Below, piece by piece: positions 25,130 to 35,219 of a stretch of DNA of 64,000 bases (its first letter is position 1; each line of letters begins with the position of its first letter). This DNA is from Dyella flava (GTDB lineage Bacteria; Pseudomonadota; Gammaproteobacteria; Xanthomonadales; Rhodanobacteraceae): assembly GCF_016904955.1 (NCBI RefSeq), contig NZ_JADIKE010000031.1, forward strand, positions 62,001 to 126,000, read 5' to 3'. The position numbers and the translations under genes are program-made. A model generated the notes under the pieces. The model saw only the letters and a program-made list of their open reading frames with translations, was not told the origin of the DNA and searched no databases.

Positions 25130-26512
25130 ATGCGAAAAATCCTTGCTCTGAGTTCGTTTGTATTGGCCATGTTTGCCGGTAGCGCCGCCTTGCACGCCGC
25201 GGACGCAGCCCCTGCTTCCAATGACGGTACGGCCGCGAAACAGGGATCGATCGTTGTACTGATTACGATTGACGGCTTTCCCGCCCGCGCGCTGAAAGAC
25301 CCGCGCCTGCCGATGCCCACCTTGCGCAAGCTCCAGGCGGAAGGCGCTTATGCGGAGGCCATGCAGCCGATCAATCCCTCAGTCACCTGGCCCAACCACA
25401 CCACCTTGATTACCGGCGTGAATGCGGCCGAACACCACGTGCTGGCCAACGGCCTGATTACCTTTTCCGCCGATGGCAGCGCGATCCAGGTCAAGCCGTG
25501 GGTGCCCAGGGACCAACTGGTACACGCGCGCACGCTGTATGACGCGCTTGCCGAGCACGGCATGAGCACCGGCCAGGTGGATTGGGTTGCGATTTACGGT
25601 GCAGAGCATGTGCGCTGGTCGTTTGCGGAACTTCCCCGCATGGATAGCCCGATCACGCAGGATCTGATCGCACAGGGTCTGGTCACGCAGGAACAGATTG
25701 CCGACTTCAACGACAGCAGCCCGGCCTGGCGCGACCAGATCTGGACGGATGCGGCGATCGACATTCTTACCCGACACACACCCAATCTGCTGTTGTTCCA
25801 CTTGTTGCAGACCGACACGCTGCAACACGAGTACGGCGCGCTATCGCCCCCTGCTTACGCGGCCTTCGCCGAGGCGGATGGCTGCATCGCACGCCTGATC
25901 GACGCCGCGCGCGCCGCCGGTGTGCTGGACCGTATTACCTTCGTGATCGCTTCGGATCATGGCTTCACCGATTACACGCATTCCATTCGGCCGAATGTGG
26001 CACTCGCGCAACTTGGCCTGTTGACGAAGCAGAGCGGAAGTTATCGTGGTGATGTGTGGATTCTGCCGGAGGGCGGTGAGGCATCGTTGTTTATTCACGA
26101 TCCCGCCAAACGCGCCACGCTGGTGCCCAAGCTCAAAAACTATTTCGAGACCCAGCCGGGCATTGCTGCGGTCTATACGGCAGAGCAAGCCGGCAAGCTA
26201 GGTATTCCCGCGCCAGCCAGCACGGATCAGGCGCCGGATCTGTATCTGCTCGCCAAACCCGGTTACGCGTTTCAAGGCGGTACCGAGCCGCCGCTGGTGG
26301 TGGACGTCATGCCAGCCAAGGGCGCACACGGTTATCTGAACACCGATCCGGACATGCAGGCGCTGTTTATTGCCTCGGGCGCGCATATCCGCAAGGGCGT
26401 CGATCTGGGTTCGATCACCAATCTGCGCGTTGCCCCCACGATCGCCAAACTGCTCGGCGTTGCGTTGCCCGCAGCGCAGCAACCGCCGCTCAGCGCGGCA
26501 TTGCAGCCATGA
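25130..26512 (+). CDS. Exported alkaline-phosphatase-superfamily phosphodiesterase (NPP type)
   Basis: 460 residues from ATG 25130, chosen because it gives a clean signal peptide (MRKILALSSFVLAMFAGSAA, cleavage near LHA-A); the ribosome site is weak. Superfamily metal and nucleophile motifs: VLITIDGFPARAL (Asp), SVTWPNHTTLITG with the Thr nucleophile, LLLFHLLQTDTLQHEYG (Asp/His), and FVIASDHGFTDYTH (Asp-His), with a late KGAHGYLN His. This pattern matches type I phosphodiesterase/nucleotide pyrophosphatases rather than true alkaline phosphatase. Periplasmic or secreted. Confidence 0.88.
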   Translation: MRKILALSSFVLAMFAGSAALHAADAAPASNDGTAAKQGSIVVLITIDGFPARALKDPRLPMPTLRKLQAEGAYAEAMQPINPSVTWPNHTTLITGVNAAEHHVLANGLITFSADGSAIQVKPWVPRDQLVHARTLYDALAEHGMSTGQVDWVAIYGAEHVRWSFAELPRMDSPITQDLIAQGLVTQEQIADFNDSSPAWRDQIWTDAAIDILTRHTPNLLLFHLLQTDTLQHEYGALSPPAYAAFAEADGCIARLIDAARAAGVLDRITFVIASDHGFTDYTHSIRPNVALAQLGLLTKQSGSYRGDVWILPEGGEASLFIHDPAKRATLVPKLKNYFETQPGIAAVYTAEQAGKLGIPAPASTDQAPDLYLLAKPGYAFQGGTEPPLVVDVMPAKGAHGYLNTDPDMQALFIASGAHIRKGVDLGSITNLRVAPTIAKLLGVALPAAQQPPLSAALQP

Positions 26513-26623
26513 GACCTGTGCTACAGATTTGCTTCTGGAAGCCGAACACATTAAACATGCGCACAGGGCTCCCCCCGATTCCCGCATTTGGCCATTTTCG
26601 CGGCCCATGACAGTTTGAAGTTT

Positions 26624-27646
26624 ATGCAGATAAAAACATTCGTCACCCGCCCCGCTGCCATCGCAGCACTGTCCATTTCGGTGGGGTTGATGGGGTTCAC
26701 CAACCCCGCTTGGGCCACCGACATTCCGGCGCCAAAGGGCTGGGTGCTGCAATGGGGCGACAACTTCGCCGGCGCGGCGGGCTCGCCGCCTTCTTCGGCC
26801 AACTGGCGCATCGACACCGGCCATTCGTATCCGAATGGCCCTGCCAACTGGGGAACCTCCGAGATCGAGCGCTACACCACCGATCCGGCCAATATTCATC
26901 TGGATGGCAAGGGGCATTTGCTGATCACGCCGCAACGCGATGCGAGCGGCGAGTGGACCTCCGGGCGCGCCGAGACCGTTCGCGATGATTTCACCGTTGC
27001 CGAAGGCGGCATGCTGCGCCTGGAAGCACGCATCCAGATGCCCGATATCACGGGGGAAAAAGCACTGGGCTATTGGCCCGCGTTCTGGGCCCTGGGTGCC
27101 AACTACCGCACGACCAGGGCGTGGCCGGCGTCCGGCGAGCTCGACATCATGGAGAGCGTCAACGGACTGGATTCGGTGTGGGGCATCTTGCACTGCGGTA
27201 TCAACCCAGGCGGCCCGTGCGGCGAACCGATGGGCATCGGCAGCCGCCTGCCCTGCCCGCATGAAGCATGCACGGCCGGGCCGCATACGTTCACCTTCGA
27301 GTGGAATCGCAGCGTGACGCCGGAACAGTTGCGCTGGTACGTCGATGGGCAGCTGATCAACCAGGTGGCGGAAAACCAGATGGCCGCGGAGACCTGGAAC
27401 CAACTGACCCAGCAGCGCGGTTACTTCCTGTTGCTGGATGTCGCGATGGGCGGTGGCTTCTCATTCGTGATGGCTGGCTGGAAACCCACGCCCACGCCGG
27501 AGACCGAACCAGGCCATTCGATGGTGGTGGACTACGTGGCGGTGTGGACGCGTCCGGGCAACGGACAAAAAGTGCCGGCAAAGCCGGAAATGGCGGCGGA
27601 TGCGGCGAAATCGCAGAAGGTGTCGGCGGTGGCAGCTCCCCGCTGA
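26624..27646 (+). CDS. Secreted glycoside hydrolase family 16 (laminarinase-like endo-beta-1,3-glucanase)
   Basis: 340 residues from ATG 26624, which opens the signal peptide (to about residue 31, NPAWA-T). The catalytic GH16 motif GELDIMES gives E172, D174 and E177 as nucleophile, assisting Asp and acid/base. LGYWPAFWALGANY and the later VDGQLINQV and FLLLDVAMGGGF blocks are typical of beta-1,3(4)-glucanases. The C-terminal 25 residues are low-complexity Ala/Lys. The ribosome site is weak. Probably degrades beta-glucans outside the cell. Confidence 0.92.
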   Translation: MQIKTFVTRPAAIAALSISVGLMGFTNPAWATDIPAPKGWVLQWGDNFAGAAGSPPSSANWRIDTGHSYPNGPANWGTSEIERYTTDPANIHLDGKGHLLITPQRDASGEWTSGRAETVRDDFTVAEGGMLRLEARIQMPDITGEKALGYWPAFWALGANYRTTRAWPASGELDIMESVNGLDSVWGILHCGINPGGPCGEPMGIGSRLPCPHEACTAGPHTFTFEWNRSVTPEQLRWYVDGQLINQVAENQMAAETWNQLTQQRGYFLLLDVAMGGGFSFVMAGWKPTPTPETEPGHSMVVDYVAVWTRPGNGQKVPAKPEMAADAAKSQKVSAVAAPR

Positions 27647-27772
27647 GTTGCATCCATTTGCGCAGCGATCTGCATGCTGCTGGCGGCGGCGCTTTCAGCT
27701 GTTCCGTAGACTGGATGGCTTGGCGGACGCATCGTACGGATGCGCCCGCTGCAGGAAACCGCTAACTATTTT

Positions 27773-28636
27773 TCAGGCCAAGGCCGGCAACGCTGCGCGC
27801 TTACGCCAGAACACCATGCCCACCACGATCCCGGCCAACGCCAGCATGAAACCGAATTCGTCGATGGCGTAAGGCGTGATGTGGCCACGGGCGCCGGTGA
27901 TCGGCGTCAGCCATACCTGGATGAGCACGTTGTGGCTGCCATGCAGAATCGCCGCCGGCCACACGCTGCCTGAGCGCAGTCGCAGCCAGGCGAAGACGAA
28001 ACTTATGCCGAGCACCATCAGCGCGAAGCACGGCATGCCAAACCACCACGGCGTGCCGGCGTTGTAGTCGGCAAACAGCAACACCGGCAGATGCCAGCTG
28101 GTCCAGATCACTCCGGTAAACAATGTGCCGCGCGTGAAACCCCAGGCACGTGTCACTTCCGGCGTGAGGAAGCCGCGCCAGCCGATTTCCTCACCCAGGC
28201 CCGTGCTCACGCCGCCGGCCAGGCCAAACACGCCGAACAACAGCAATGAACCGGCTTCGATCAGCCACGCCGGCGCATTCGGCCAGCCGAGGCTCTTGCC
28301 CATCTCCGCCAGGAAGGCGGGATTGCCGAAACTACCCAGGCCGCTGACCCACACGATGATGTATGCGCAGCCCGCATACGCAAACGGCAAAAGCCAGGCC
28401 ATCAGGATCCAGCGCGAGTGTGGCCAGTTGAAGCCCAGCTCGGTGTATGACTTGCCGCTCAGCCGGCAGGTCAACAAGGCGGCCATGGCGGGCGACCACA
28501 TCAGTCCAGTGACGTACATGCCCCTGGCGCCGGCCACATGGCCACAACCGATGATCAATGCGTAGAACACCGAACTGAACAACAACACCAGCAGCAAATA
28601 AAGGCCAATCCTCGATTGCGGCTTGTCGATCGCCAT
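27773..28636 (-). CDS. CPBP family intramembrane glutamic endopeptidase
   Basis: 287 residues with about seven membrane helices. The Abi/CAAX-protease motif GLGEEIGWRGFL gives the paired catalytic Glu and Arg; TSWHLPVLLF and the ILHGSHNVLIQ segment give the motif-2 and motif-3 His and Asn. ATG at 28634-28636 with AGGGAA upstream. Such proteins are implicated in CAAX-type processing, bacteriocin self-immunity or signalling; the role here is unknown. It converges on the GH16 gene. Confidence 0.9.
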   Translation of the reverse strand: MAIDKPQSRIGLYLLLVLLFSSVFYALIIGCGHVAGARGMYVTGLMWSPAMAALLTCRLSGKSYTELGFNWPHSRWILMAWLLPFAYAGCAYIIVWVSGLGSFGNPAFLAEMGKSLGWPNAPAWLIEAGSLLLFGVFGLAGGVSTGLGEEIGWRGFLTPEVTRAWGFTRGTLFTGVIWTSWHLPVLLFADYNAGTPWWFGMPCFALMVLGISFVFAWLRLRSGSVWPAAILHGSHNVLIQVWLTPITGARGHITPYAIDEFGFMLALAGIVVGMVFWRKRAALPALA

Positions 28637-28890
28637 GATGATGATTCCCTCTGATTTGTTATTAACTTTAACTGTGCCTGCCAGTGTTTATTGATGATGG
28701 TGAATGCGTGTGTGCGTGGCACGGCACTAATGAGAGATCCGCAGCGTTGGTGCTTTTCTCTCCCCCTCCGGGCGACGCAAAGCTAGTCCCTGTGGGAGAG
28801 AGGATCGAGGGAGGGGTCAACCTCGCGACGAAGTTGGTTCTCAGCGTGAACACCGTGGAACAACATCACGCCCGTGGCCATGACTTTCGA
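28637..28890. other. Intergenic stretch between the CPBP gene and repeat R7
   Basis: No convincing gene. It contains the CPBP promoter region (AT-rich at 28650-28690) and, at about 28755-28815, a degenerate reverse-oriented relative of the repeat family: TTTTCTCTCCCCCTCCGGG, then GGGAGAGAGGATCGAGGGAG. Confidence 0.5.
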
Positions 28891-28986
28891 GGCAAGCGCG
28901 GCCCCTCACCCCAGCCCTCTCCTCGCTCCTCAAAGCCGAGCACATCCATGTGCTCTCCCCGCGTGCCCCATAGGGGAGAGGGAGCC
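28891..28986 (+). repeat. Intergenic palindromic repeat, long form (R7)
   Basis: GGCAAGCGCGGCCCCTCACC, CTCTCCTCGCTCCTCAAAGC, inner hairpin GAGCACATCCATGTGCTC, then GTGCCCCATAGGGGAGAGGG. Almost identical to R6 apart from the tip of the outer hairpin. It is 22 bases downstream of the M61 peptidase stop. Confidence 0.88.
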
Positions 28987-29008
28987 TAACGCAAAGCCTC
29001 CCCAGCGC

Positions 29009-30970
29009 TTACTTGCGCGGCGCGATGATCTCGTCCAGATAATCGGGCGTGCCATCGACACGCACCAGATGCGGGTATTGCAGACCATCGTGGTAATCCA
29101 CCGACACGGTGCGGTAACCGCCCTGGTACTTCAGCAGCAGGTGGATCGGCGCGGTGCTGTTCTTGGCTTCGGCAATGGCGTTCTTCAGCACATCGGTCGA
29201 ATAGTCCTGACCGTTCACTGCCACCACGGTGGCGCCGGTGCTGACACCGGCCTTGAACGCCGGTCCATCCCAGCGCACGTCGTTGATCTGTCCCTTGTCG
29301 CCCATCGTCATGCCGATCGACCAGGCGAAGTTATACAAATGGCGGGGCGACTGCGGACGGCTGTTGTATTCCTTCTCGTATTCGCTTTCCTTGTCGGTAT
29401 AGACCAGCTTCCAGCCGGTTCCTGCAATGCCGTCTTCCAGCGGCGGATTGAGTGCGTCGACATGCGCATGCAGGAAGCCGGCCCAATCGTAGGGAGCTAC
29501 GCTAGTGAGCGCGGCCACCACGTCGTCAAAGGTGTAGGTCTTGGTGACATAGCTGCCGTTGTCGACGCCGAAGAACGTACGTGCGAAATCATCCAGCGAT
29601 TTGTGATCGTGAGTGAGTGCGCGCAGCTTGGCGTCCACTTCCAGCCACATCATCTGGCCGGCGCTGTAGTACTCCTCGCTCATCTGCCAGCTGCGGTACG
29701 GCAGGCTGGAACGGCGGGCGGCGGTGGCGTCGTTGGTGGTGTCTTCGATCGTCCGCCACTGGAAACCTTCGCGGTTACGATCGTAGTTGGCGGCTTCCAT
29801 CGCCAGGGCATCGCGGAATTGCTGTGGCGTCCACATGCCGGCGCGTGCGGTCAGCACGTAACCCCAGTACTGCGTCTGCCCTTCATAGACCCACAGCAGC
29901 GAATCGCCCATCGGTACATTGAAGTTGGGCGTCCACAAATCGGCCGGGCGACGGAATTTGCCGTTCCACGAATGGGTGTATTCATGCGGCAGCAGGTCGC
30001 GGTCCGGCGCGGCTTCGTTCCAGGCGGTGAAATAATCGGCGCCCAGTCCGTTCTCGCTGGACTGATGGTGCTCGGTGCCATTGCCGCCCAGCTGATCGGA
30101 GAGCGAGAACAGGAAGTCGTAGTGGTCGTAGTGATGCGAGCCGAACAGCTTCACCGCCTGGGTGACCAGGTTGCGGTGCACCTGCAATTGCTCAGGTGTC
30201 ATCTCCAGGTACTTCGGCGCGTCGGCGACGATGTCCAGATGCACCGGCACGTCACCACCCGGATTGAGATCGACACGCTTGAAGAACTCGCCTGCGTAAA
30301 CCGGCGAATCGACCAGGTTGTTGAGCGTGACCGGCTTGAAGGTGGTGGTGTCGCCCGACTGCGAAGCCGTCTCCAGCGCGGTACCAAACTGCCAGCCCTG
30401 CGGCAACGTCATGCTGGGCGCGAAGGTGATGCCGCGCGAAAAATAACCGGCCGGATAGAGCGTCACCTTGCTCCACTCCATGTCCATCATGCGATCGGTC
30501 ATCTCGAACCCTTCGCTGTCCGTGCGGCCGGACATGTACTGGAAGGACACGTCGATGCTGGAAACGCCGGCGGGCACGTCGAGATGGAACGCGTAGACGT
30601 TGTACTCGTCGCGCTTCCACATCAGCGGCTTGCCATCGGCGCTGACCTTAAGGCCGGCAAGCATGGAAATCGGGCCGGTCGGCGAGTGATCGCCGGGAAT
30701 CCATTGCGGATACAGCAAGGTCAGCGGGCCGGCTTTCACCGGAATCGTTTCATGCACGCGAAAAATACCTTGTGCGGTGTCGTTGGCATCGACATGCAGC
30801 GACACGGTGCCAAGGTAGGGCGTGTCCTGCGGCGGCGGCACATCGTCCGTGTGCGACTGCTGCGCGGCGCCGGCAGTGCCGGCCGCGAGCGCCAGCGCGA
30901 CGGCCAGGGCAAGGCGCGAAAACGTGCGATGCGCGGGAACCGCCAAAGCAGCGGAAAGGACACGGGACAT
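29009..30970 (-). CDS. M61 family exported metallopeptidase with PDZ domain
   Basis: 653 residues from ATG 30968-30970, with GGAG upstream. The signal peptide ends near AGTAGAA. An N-terminal beta domain (about 40-230) is followed by the zinc site HEYTHSWNGK and the downstream LLWVYEGQTQYWG carrying the third ligand Glu, as in gluzincins of the glycyl-aminopeptidase family. A PDZ-like domain lies near the C-terminus (WSIGMTMGDKGQINDVRWDG, AGVSTGATVVAVNGQDY). Periplasmic; probably trims peptides with small N-terminal residues. Confidence 0.93.
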   Translation of the reverse strand: MSRVLSAALAVPAHRTFSRLALAVALALAAGTAGAAQQSHTDDVPPPQDTPYLGTVSLHVDANDTAQGIFRVHETIPVKAGPLTLLYPQWIPGDHSPTGPISMLAGLKVSADGKPLMWKRDEYNVYAFHLDVPAGVSSIDVSFQYMSGRTDSEGFEMTDRMMDMEWSKVTLYPAGYFSRGITFAPSMTLPQGWQFGTALETASQSGDTTTFKPVTLNNLVDSPVYAGEFFKRVDLNPGGDVPVHLDIVADAPKYLEMTPEQLQVHRNLVTQAVKLFGSHHYDHYDFLFSLSDQLGGNGTEHHQSSENGLGADYFTAWNEAAPDRDLLPHEYTHSWNGKFRRPADLWTPNFNVPMGDSLLWVYEGQTQYWGYVLTARAGMWTPQQFRDALAMEAANYDRNREGFQWRTIEDTTNDATAARRSSLPYRSWQMSEEYYSAGQMMWLEVDAKLRALTHDHKSLDDFARTFFGVDNGSYVTKTYTFDDVVAALTSVAPYDWAGFLHAHVDALNPPLEDGIAGTGWKLVYTDKESEYEKEYNSRPQSPRHLYNFAWSIGMTMGDKGQINDVRWDGPAFKAGVSTGATVVAVNGQDYSTDVLKNAIAEAKNSTAPIHLLLKYQGGYRTVSVDYHDGLQYPHLVRVDGTPDYLDEIIAPRK

Positions 30971-31064
30971 GAGCAACTCCAACAAGCGGGTGAATGACAG
31001 TGCAACTTAGCACTACGGTTGTTTGACGGGGACGGTGAGTTTTATGGGGCCTGGGGGTGCTGCA

Positions 31065-33152
31065 TCACCAGATCTTTACGCGATCATCCGGCGCCAGGTA
31101 TAGCTTCTCGCCCGGCTTCACGTTGAACGCGTCGTACCAGCCATCGATATTGCGCACGGCTTGCGCGCGGATCATGTCGGGCGCATGGACGTCGGTAGCG
31201 AGCCGCTCACGCAATTCGGCATCGCGGATCTTGGCGCGCCAGCTCTGGGCGTAAGCGATAAAGAAGCGTTGATCGCCGGTCAGGCCATCGATCACCGGTG
31301 CGGGCTTGCCGTGCAGTGATTTGTGATAGGCGGCGTAGGCCACCGCGAGGCCCGCCACGTCGGCGATGTTTTCGCCCAGCGTCTGCTGGCCGTTGACGTA
31401 GAGACCCGGCAAGGCCTGGTAGCGGTTGTATTGCTCGACCAGTTTCTGCGTATCGGCCTTGAAGTGCGCGGCGTCCTGCGGCGTCCACCAGTTTTCGAGC
31501 TTGCCTTGCGCATTGAAGTCAGCGCCGGTGTTATCGAAGCTGTGGCTGATTTCGTGGCCGATGGTGGCGCCGGTGGCACCGTAGTTGGCGGCATCGTCGG
31601 CCTTGGGGTCGTAGAAAGGCGGTTGCAGCACCGCCGCCGGGAAGTTCAAGGCGTTCTGCAATGGCAGGTTGACGGCATCGACGGTTTGCGGCGTCATCCA
31701 CCACTCGCCGTGATCGACCGGCTTGTTGAGCTTGGCCAGCGCGTATTGATACTGCACATTCACCGCACGCTGGTGATTGCCCAAAGCATCATCGGGACGG
31801 ATCACCAGTGCGCTGTAGCTGCGCCAGGTATCCGGATAACCCACGCCAACGCGCAAGGTGGCGATCTTCTCCTTGGCCTTCGCGCGCGTCGCGGGCGTCA
31901 TCCAGGCCAAGGTGTCGATGCGTTCGTTGAAGGTGGCGAGCAGGTTCTTCACCATCGCCTGTACCTTGACCTTGGATGACGGCGGGAAGTAATGCTTCAC
32001 GTAGACCTGCCCGACGGCATCGCCCAGGTCGGTGCTGGTGGCATCCACGCCGCGCTTCCAGCGATCCGGCTGCTGTGGCGTGCCTTCCAGCGTGGTCCCA
32101 TAGAAATCGAAATGCAGATTCGCGTAGGCCTTGGGTAACAGCCAGGCAGCATTGTCCAGCGCGTGATAACGCAGCAATTGCTTCCAGCTATCGATCGGCT
32201 CGCTGCCGACCAGCGCGGCCAAACCGGTAATGCCTTGCGGCTGCCACACGTCGAACTGTTTCTGATTGCCCAGATGCGCGGCCTGGAAATAGATGGTCCA
32301 GTTGAGGCCCGGCGCCTTTTGCGTGAACTCGCTTGCGCGCCAGACGGTAGCGGCTTTATGCACATCTTCGCTGTCGACCAGGTTTTCCTGCGCCTGCGCG
32401 ATCTTGGTTTCCAGCGCGATGATCGCCTTGGCCTGCGCTTCCGCATCGGCCGTACCAGCCAGCTTCAACAACGCGGTGACATAGGTTTGGTATTTGGCGC
32501 GAAAAGCCGCCATCTGCGCATCCTGCGAGAGGTAGTAATCGCGGCTGGGCATGCCCAGGCCGCCCTGCAGCAGGTAAGCCATATTGTGGGTGGGATCTTC
32601 CAGCGCCTGGGTCACGAACAGGCCGAACAGGTTTTCGGTCTGGAAGTTAGTGGCATTGATGGGGTCGACGTCGGCGCGCATTTCACTGCCGAGTACACGT
32701 GCCAGGTCATCACGGGTCTGGATCGCATCGATCTGCGCCAGTTCCGGCTTCACCGGCGTGAGGCCGCGCTTTTCGATGGTGGCTTCGTCCATGAAGGCCG
32801 CGTAGTAATCGGCAATCTTGCGGTCGTTGGAGCCCGCCGCGGGATGGGTCTGGGCCATGTTGCGGATCAGGTCGGCGGTACGCTGCTCGGTCAGCTCCTC
32901 CAGATCCTGGGTCGGGCCGGTGCTGGAGCGATCCGCAGGAATCTGCGTGTTCTTGACCCAGGTGCCGTTGACGTAGCTGAAGAAGTCATTGCCGGGTTTT
33001 ACCGCATGGTCCATGCCGGTGAGGTCGATGCCGCTGTCGTCTTGCACGGTGGCTTTCGCGGCGGGATCGGTACCTTGTGCGGCGGGCACAGCGGCCATGG
33101 CGGTGAGGCCGCCGAGCATTGCAACCGTGAGCAGCCGCCGGAAAACATGCAT
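31065..33152 (-). CDS. M13 family exported metallopeptidase (neprilysin/PepO type)
   Basis: 695 residues from ATG 33150-33152, with AGGGG upstream. Signal peptide MHVFRRLLTVAMLGGLTAMA. The mature part begins with GMDHAVKPGNDFFSYVNGTW, typical of M13. Zinc site GHEISHSFDNTGADFN (HExxH), third ligand in GENIADVAGLAVAY, and the terminal FNVKPGEKLYLAPDDRVKIW block that closes the catalytic domain. Length fits bacterial PepO. Adjacent to the M61 gene in the same orientation (94 bases apart); both are probably for periplasmic peptide degradation. Confidence 0.95.
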   Translation of the reverse strand: MHVFRRLLTVAMLGGLTAMAAVPAAQGTDPAAKATVQDDSGIDLTGMDHAVKPGNDFFSYVNGTWVKNTQIPADRSSTGPTQDLEELTEQRTADLIRNMAQTHPAAGSNDRKIADYYAAFMDEATIEKRGLTPVKPELAQIDAIQTRDDLARVLGSEMRADVDPINATNFQTENLFGLFVTQALEDPTHNMAYLLQGGLGMPSRDYYLSQDAQMAAFRAKYQTYVTALLKLAGTADAEAQAKAIIALETKIAQAQENLVDSEDVHKAATVWRASEFTQKAPGLNWTIYFQAAHLGNQKQFDVWQPQGITGLAALVGSEPIDSWKQLLRYHALDNAAWLLPKAYANLHFDFYGTTLEGTPQQPDRWKRGVDATSTDLGDAVGQVYVKHYFPPSSKVKVQAMVKNLLATFNERIDTLAWMTPATRAKAKEKIATLRVGVGYPDTWRSYSALVIRPDDALGNHQRAVNVQYQYALAKLNKPVDHGEWWMTPQTVDAVNLPLQNALNFPAAVLQPPFYDPKADDAANYGATGATIGHEISHSFDNTGADFNAQGKLENWWTPQDAAHFKADTQKLVEQYNRYQALPGLYVNGQQTLGENIADVAGLAVAYAAYHKSLHGKPAPVIDGLTGDQRFFIAYAQSWRAKIRDAELRERLATDVHAPDMIRAQAVRNIDGWYDAFNVKPGEKLYLAPDDRVKIW

Positions 33153-33442
33153 GGTCAAAACCCCTGATCGAAACGTAATTTCCAAAGATAGTCCGACGGG
33201 GACAGCTTGTAGTCATGACTTCTGGGCTACGACATTTTGTCTTGCCAGCGGCGTGCGCCTGATCGCGCGACCCGCGGTTCGTGCCATGCCGCGTAACAAC
33301 AAGTTATCAACCCGGTCGCACAGCGAGCCTGTCGCAAGCCTTGCGATCGGCATGACGTCCGCCCTCCCGGCGGCGCATCATGAACATCCCCGCCGGGCGC
33401 AGTCATCCCGGCTACCACGGCAGACCGTTGAGGAGAAATCCC

Positions 33443-33793
33443 ATGCTGGATTGGCTGGAGTATCGCAAGGAGTTAATGGGTCGCATTGGCGACCTCGGCA
33501 AGCTGAGTCCGGATACGCTCGCCGGCTATCAAACGCTGTCCAAGGCCGGTCAGAAAACCGGGCACCTGGACGCCAAGACGCGCGAACTGATCGCACTGGC
33601 GGTGGCAGTGACCACGCGCTGCGACGGCTGCATCACCGTGCATACCGGCGAAGCGGTGAAGCATGGTGCAAGTCACGGGGAAATTGCCGAGGCGCTGGGT
33701 GTGGCGATAGCGCTCAACGCAGGTGCCGCACTGGTTTATTCCGCGCGCGTGATGGACGCGGTGAGCGCGCACGAAGCGGGAAAATCGGGTTAA
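33443..33793 (+). CDS. Carboxymuconolactone decarboxylase / AhpD-like family protein
   Basis: 116 residues from ATG 33443, with GAGGAG upstream. All-helical fold with CDGCITVHTGEAVKHG, the CxxC...H redox motif of AhpD-like peroxidatic or disulfide-reducing proteins, followed by GEIAEALGVAIALNAGAALV. The two Cys and the His argue for a thiol-redox role rather than true decarboxylase activity. Monocistronic; it converges on the cytochrome gene through a hairpin terminator. Confidence 0.9.
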   Translation: MLDWLEYRKELMGRIGDLGKLSPDTLAGYQTLSKAGQKTGHLDAKTRELIALAVAVTTRCDGCITVHTGEAVKHGASHGEIAEALGVAIALNAGAALVYSARVMDAVSAHEAGKSG

Positions 33794-33870
33794 GCGGCTT
33801 GCTCCCTGGTTCCCGGCGCGCTGGCGGCGATGAGCGGGACTTTGTGGCGGCGACTTCATCCCATTGCAGC

Positions 33871-33892
33871 CCTCCCCTGCTCGCAGGGGAGG
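33871..33892. terminator. Bidirectional hairpin between convergent genes
   Basis: CCTCCCCTGC-TC-GCAGGGGAGG, a perfect 10-bp inverted repeat with a minimal loop. It lies between the AhpD-like gene (+) and the cytochrome c gene (-). Confidence 0.75.
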
Positions 33893-33911
33893 AAGCGGCC
33901 CTTCGCATGCG

Positions 33912-35219
33912 CTAGAACTGCTTGCGCCGTGCGGCCACATCGTCCGGCGTGACGGTGCCTTGCTTGTTGCCGAAGTGGGCAATGACGTAGTTGGCGAGCG
34001 CGGCGATTTCGGTATTGGAATACGCATCGCCGAATTCCGGCATGAAAATGCTCGGCCCTTCGGCGTGAAGATTCGATCCATGCAAGAGAATTTGCGTGAC
34101 ATTGGTACCGCGCACATCGTTGACGCCACGCGTGCCGAGCAATGAGGCATACGGCGTCTGCTGGCCTTTGCCGTTCCATTGATGACAGCTTGCGCAAGCG
34201 CCTTCGAAAAGCTTCAAACCGGCATGATTGGTGTCGACGCTGTCGCCGCCCGGGGCGGCGTTGTTGGAAGCCAGCGCCGGCGCGGCCTGCGCATCGATGG
34301 TGATGGGATCTTTGCCTGCGCGCGCGGGCACGCTGCGTAAATACGTCACCAGCGCCGCCGTGTCGGAAGGATTGAGAAAACGCAGACTGTTTTCGACGGC
34401 CTCCGCCATCGGGCCGGCAGCCGTGCCACGCCCATCGGCATGACCGGTGGCCAGGTAACTGATGAGGTCGCTATCGCTCCACGCGCCGATGCCGTGCACC
34501 TTGTCCGAGGTGATGTTGTAGGCGCGCCAGCCCTGCAGCTCCTCGCCGGCAAGCGCATTGCCGTGTTCAAGTCCAAAACCGAGGTTGCGCGGCGTGTGGC
34601 ACTCGCCGCAGTGCTCCAGTGCAATGGCCACGTATTTGCCGCTGTTCCATTGCGGCGATTGCGCCGGATCGGGCTGGAAGCGCTCGCTCTTGAAGAAGGC
34701 CGCGTTCCAGAAACCCATCGCCCAACGCTGGTTGTAGGGAAAGCTCAGATCATTTGTTTTATTTGGCTGCGAAATCTTTGGCAGGCTGAAAAGATACGCC
34801 TTGATCGCCAGCGCATCGCTGCGGCTCAGCTGCGTGTACGAGGTATAGGGAAAGGCCGGATAAAGATGCTGGCCATCCTTGCGTACGCCCTGGCGCAGCG
34901 CGCGGACAAAATCATCATCGCTCCAGCTGCCGATGCCGTTGGCCTCGTCTGCCGTGATATTGGACGAATAGATCGTGCCGAACGGCAGCTTGAACGCGAC
35001 GCCGCCGGCAAAAGGTTTATGGGAACCGGGCACGGTGTGGCAAGCCGTGCAGTCGGCCGCCTTGGTGAGGTATTCACCACGAGCCAGCACTTCGGCCGAA
35101 GCAGGCGCGCCAGCAAGGGCAGGAGCGGTGCCGTCGGACGTGTCGGCGCGGTTCAAATAGACATACGCACCGACGCCGAGCAGCACTACGATGATCACGA
35201 TGACAAGCAAGCGTTTCAT
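33912..35219 (-). CDS. Membrane-anchored tri-haem cytochrome c (dehydrogenase cytochrome subunit)
   Basis: 435 residues, N-terminal membrane anchor (LLVIVIIVVLLGVGAYVYL). Three CxxCH haem sites: CTACH, CGECH and CASCH, each in a cytochrome c domain, as in the cytochrome subunit of membrane alcohol/aldehyde dehydrogenases. Its start overlaps the stop of the molybdenum subunit (35216-35219, ATGA). It presumably passes electrons from the periplasmic molybdo-enzyme to the respiratory chain. Confidence 0.94.
   Translation of the reverse strand: MKRLLVIVIIVVLLGVGAYVYLNRADTSDGTAPALAGAPASAEVLARGEYLTKAADCTACHTVPGSHKPFAGGVAFKLPFGTIYSSNITADEANGIGSWSDDDFVRALRQGVRKDGQHLYPAFPYTSYTQLSRSDALAIKAYLFSLPKISQPNKTNDLSFPYNQRWAMGFWNAAFFKSERFQPDPAQSPQWNSGKYVAIALEHCGECHTPRNLGFGLEHGNALAGEELQGWRAYNITSDKVHGIGAWSDSDLISYLATGHADGRGTAAGPMAEAVENSLRFLNPSDTAALVTYLRSVPARAGKDPITIDAQAAPALASNNAAPGGDSVDTNHAGLKLFEGACASCHQWNGKGQQTPYASLLGTRGVNDVRGTNVTQILLHGSNLHAEGPSIFMPEFGDAYSNTEIAALANYVIAHFGNKQGTVTPDDVAARRKQF

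Noticed and set aside
28874..30997. Open frame of about 707 codons on the plus strand
   Set aside because: Antisense to the M61 peptidase, starts inside repeat R7, and its composition is typical of a shadow frame.
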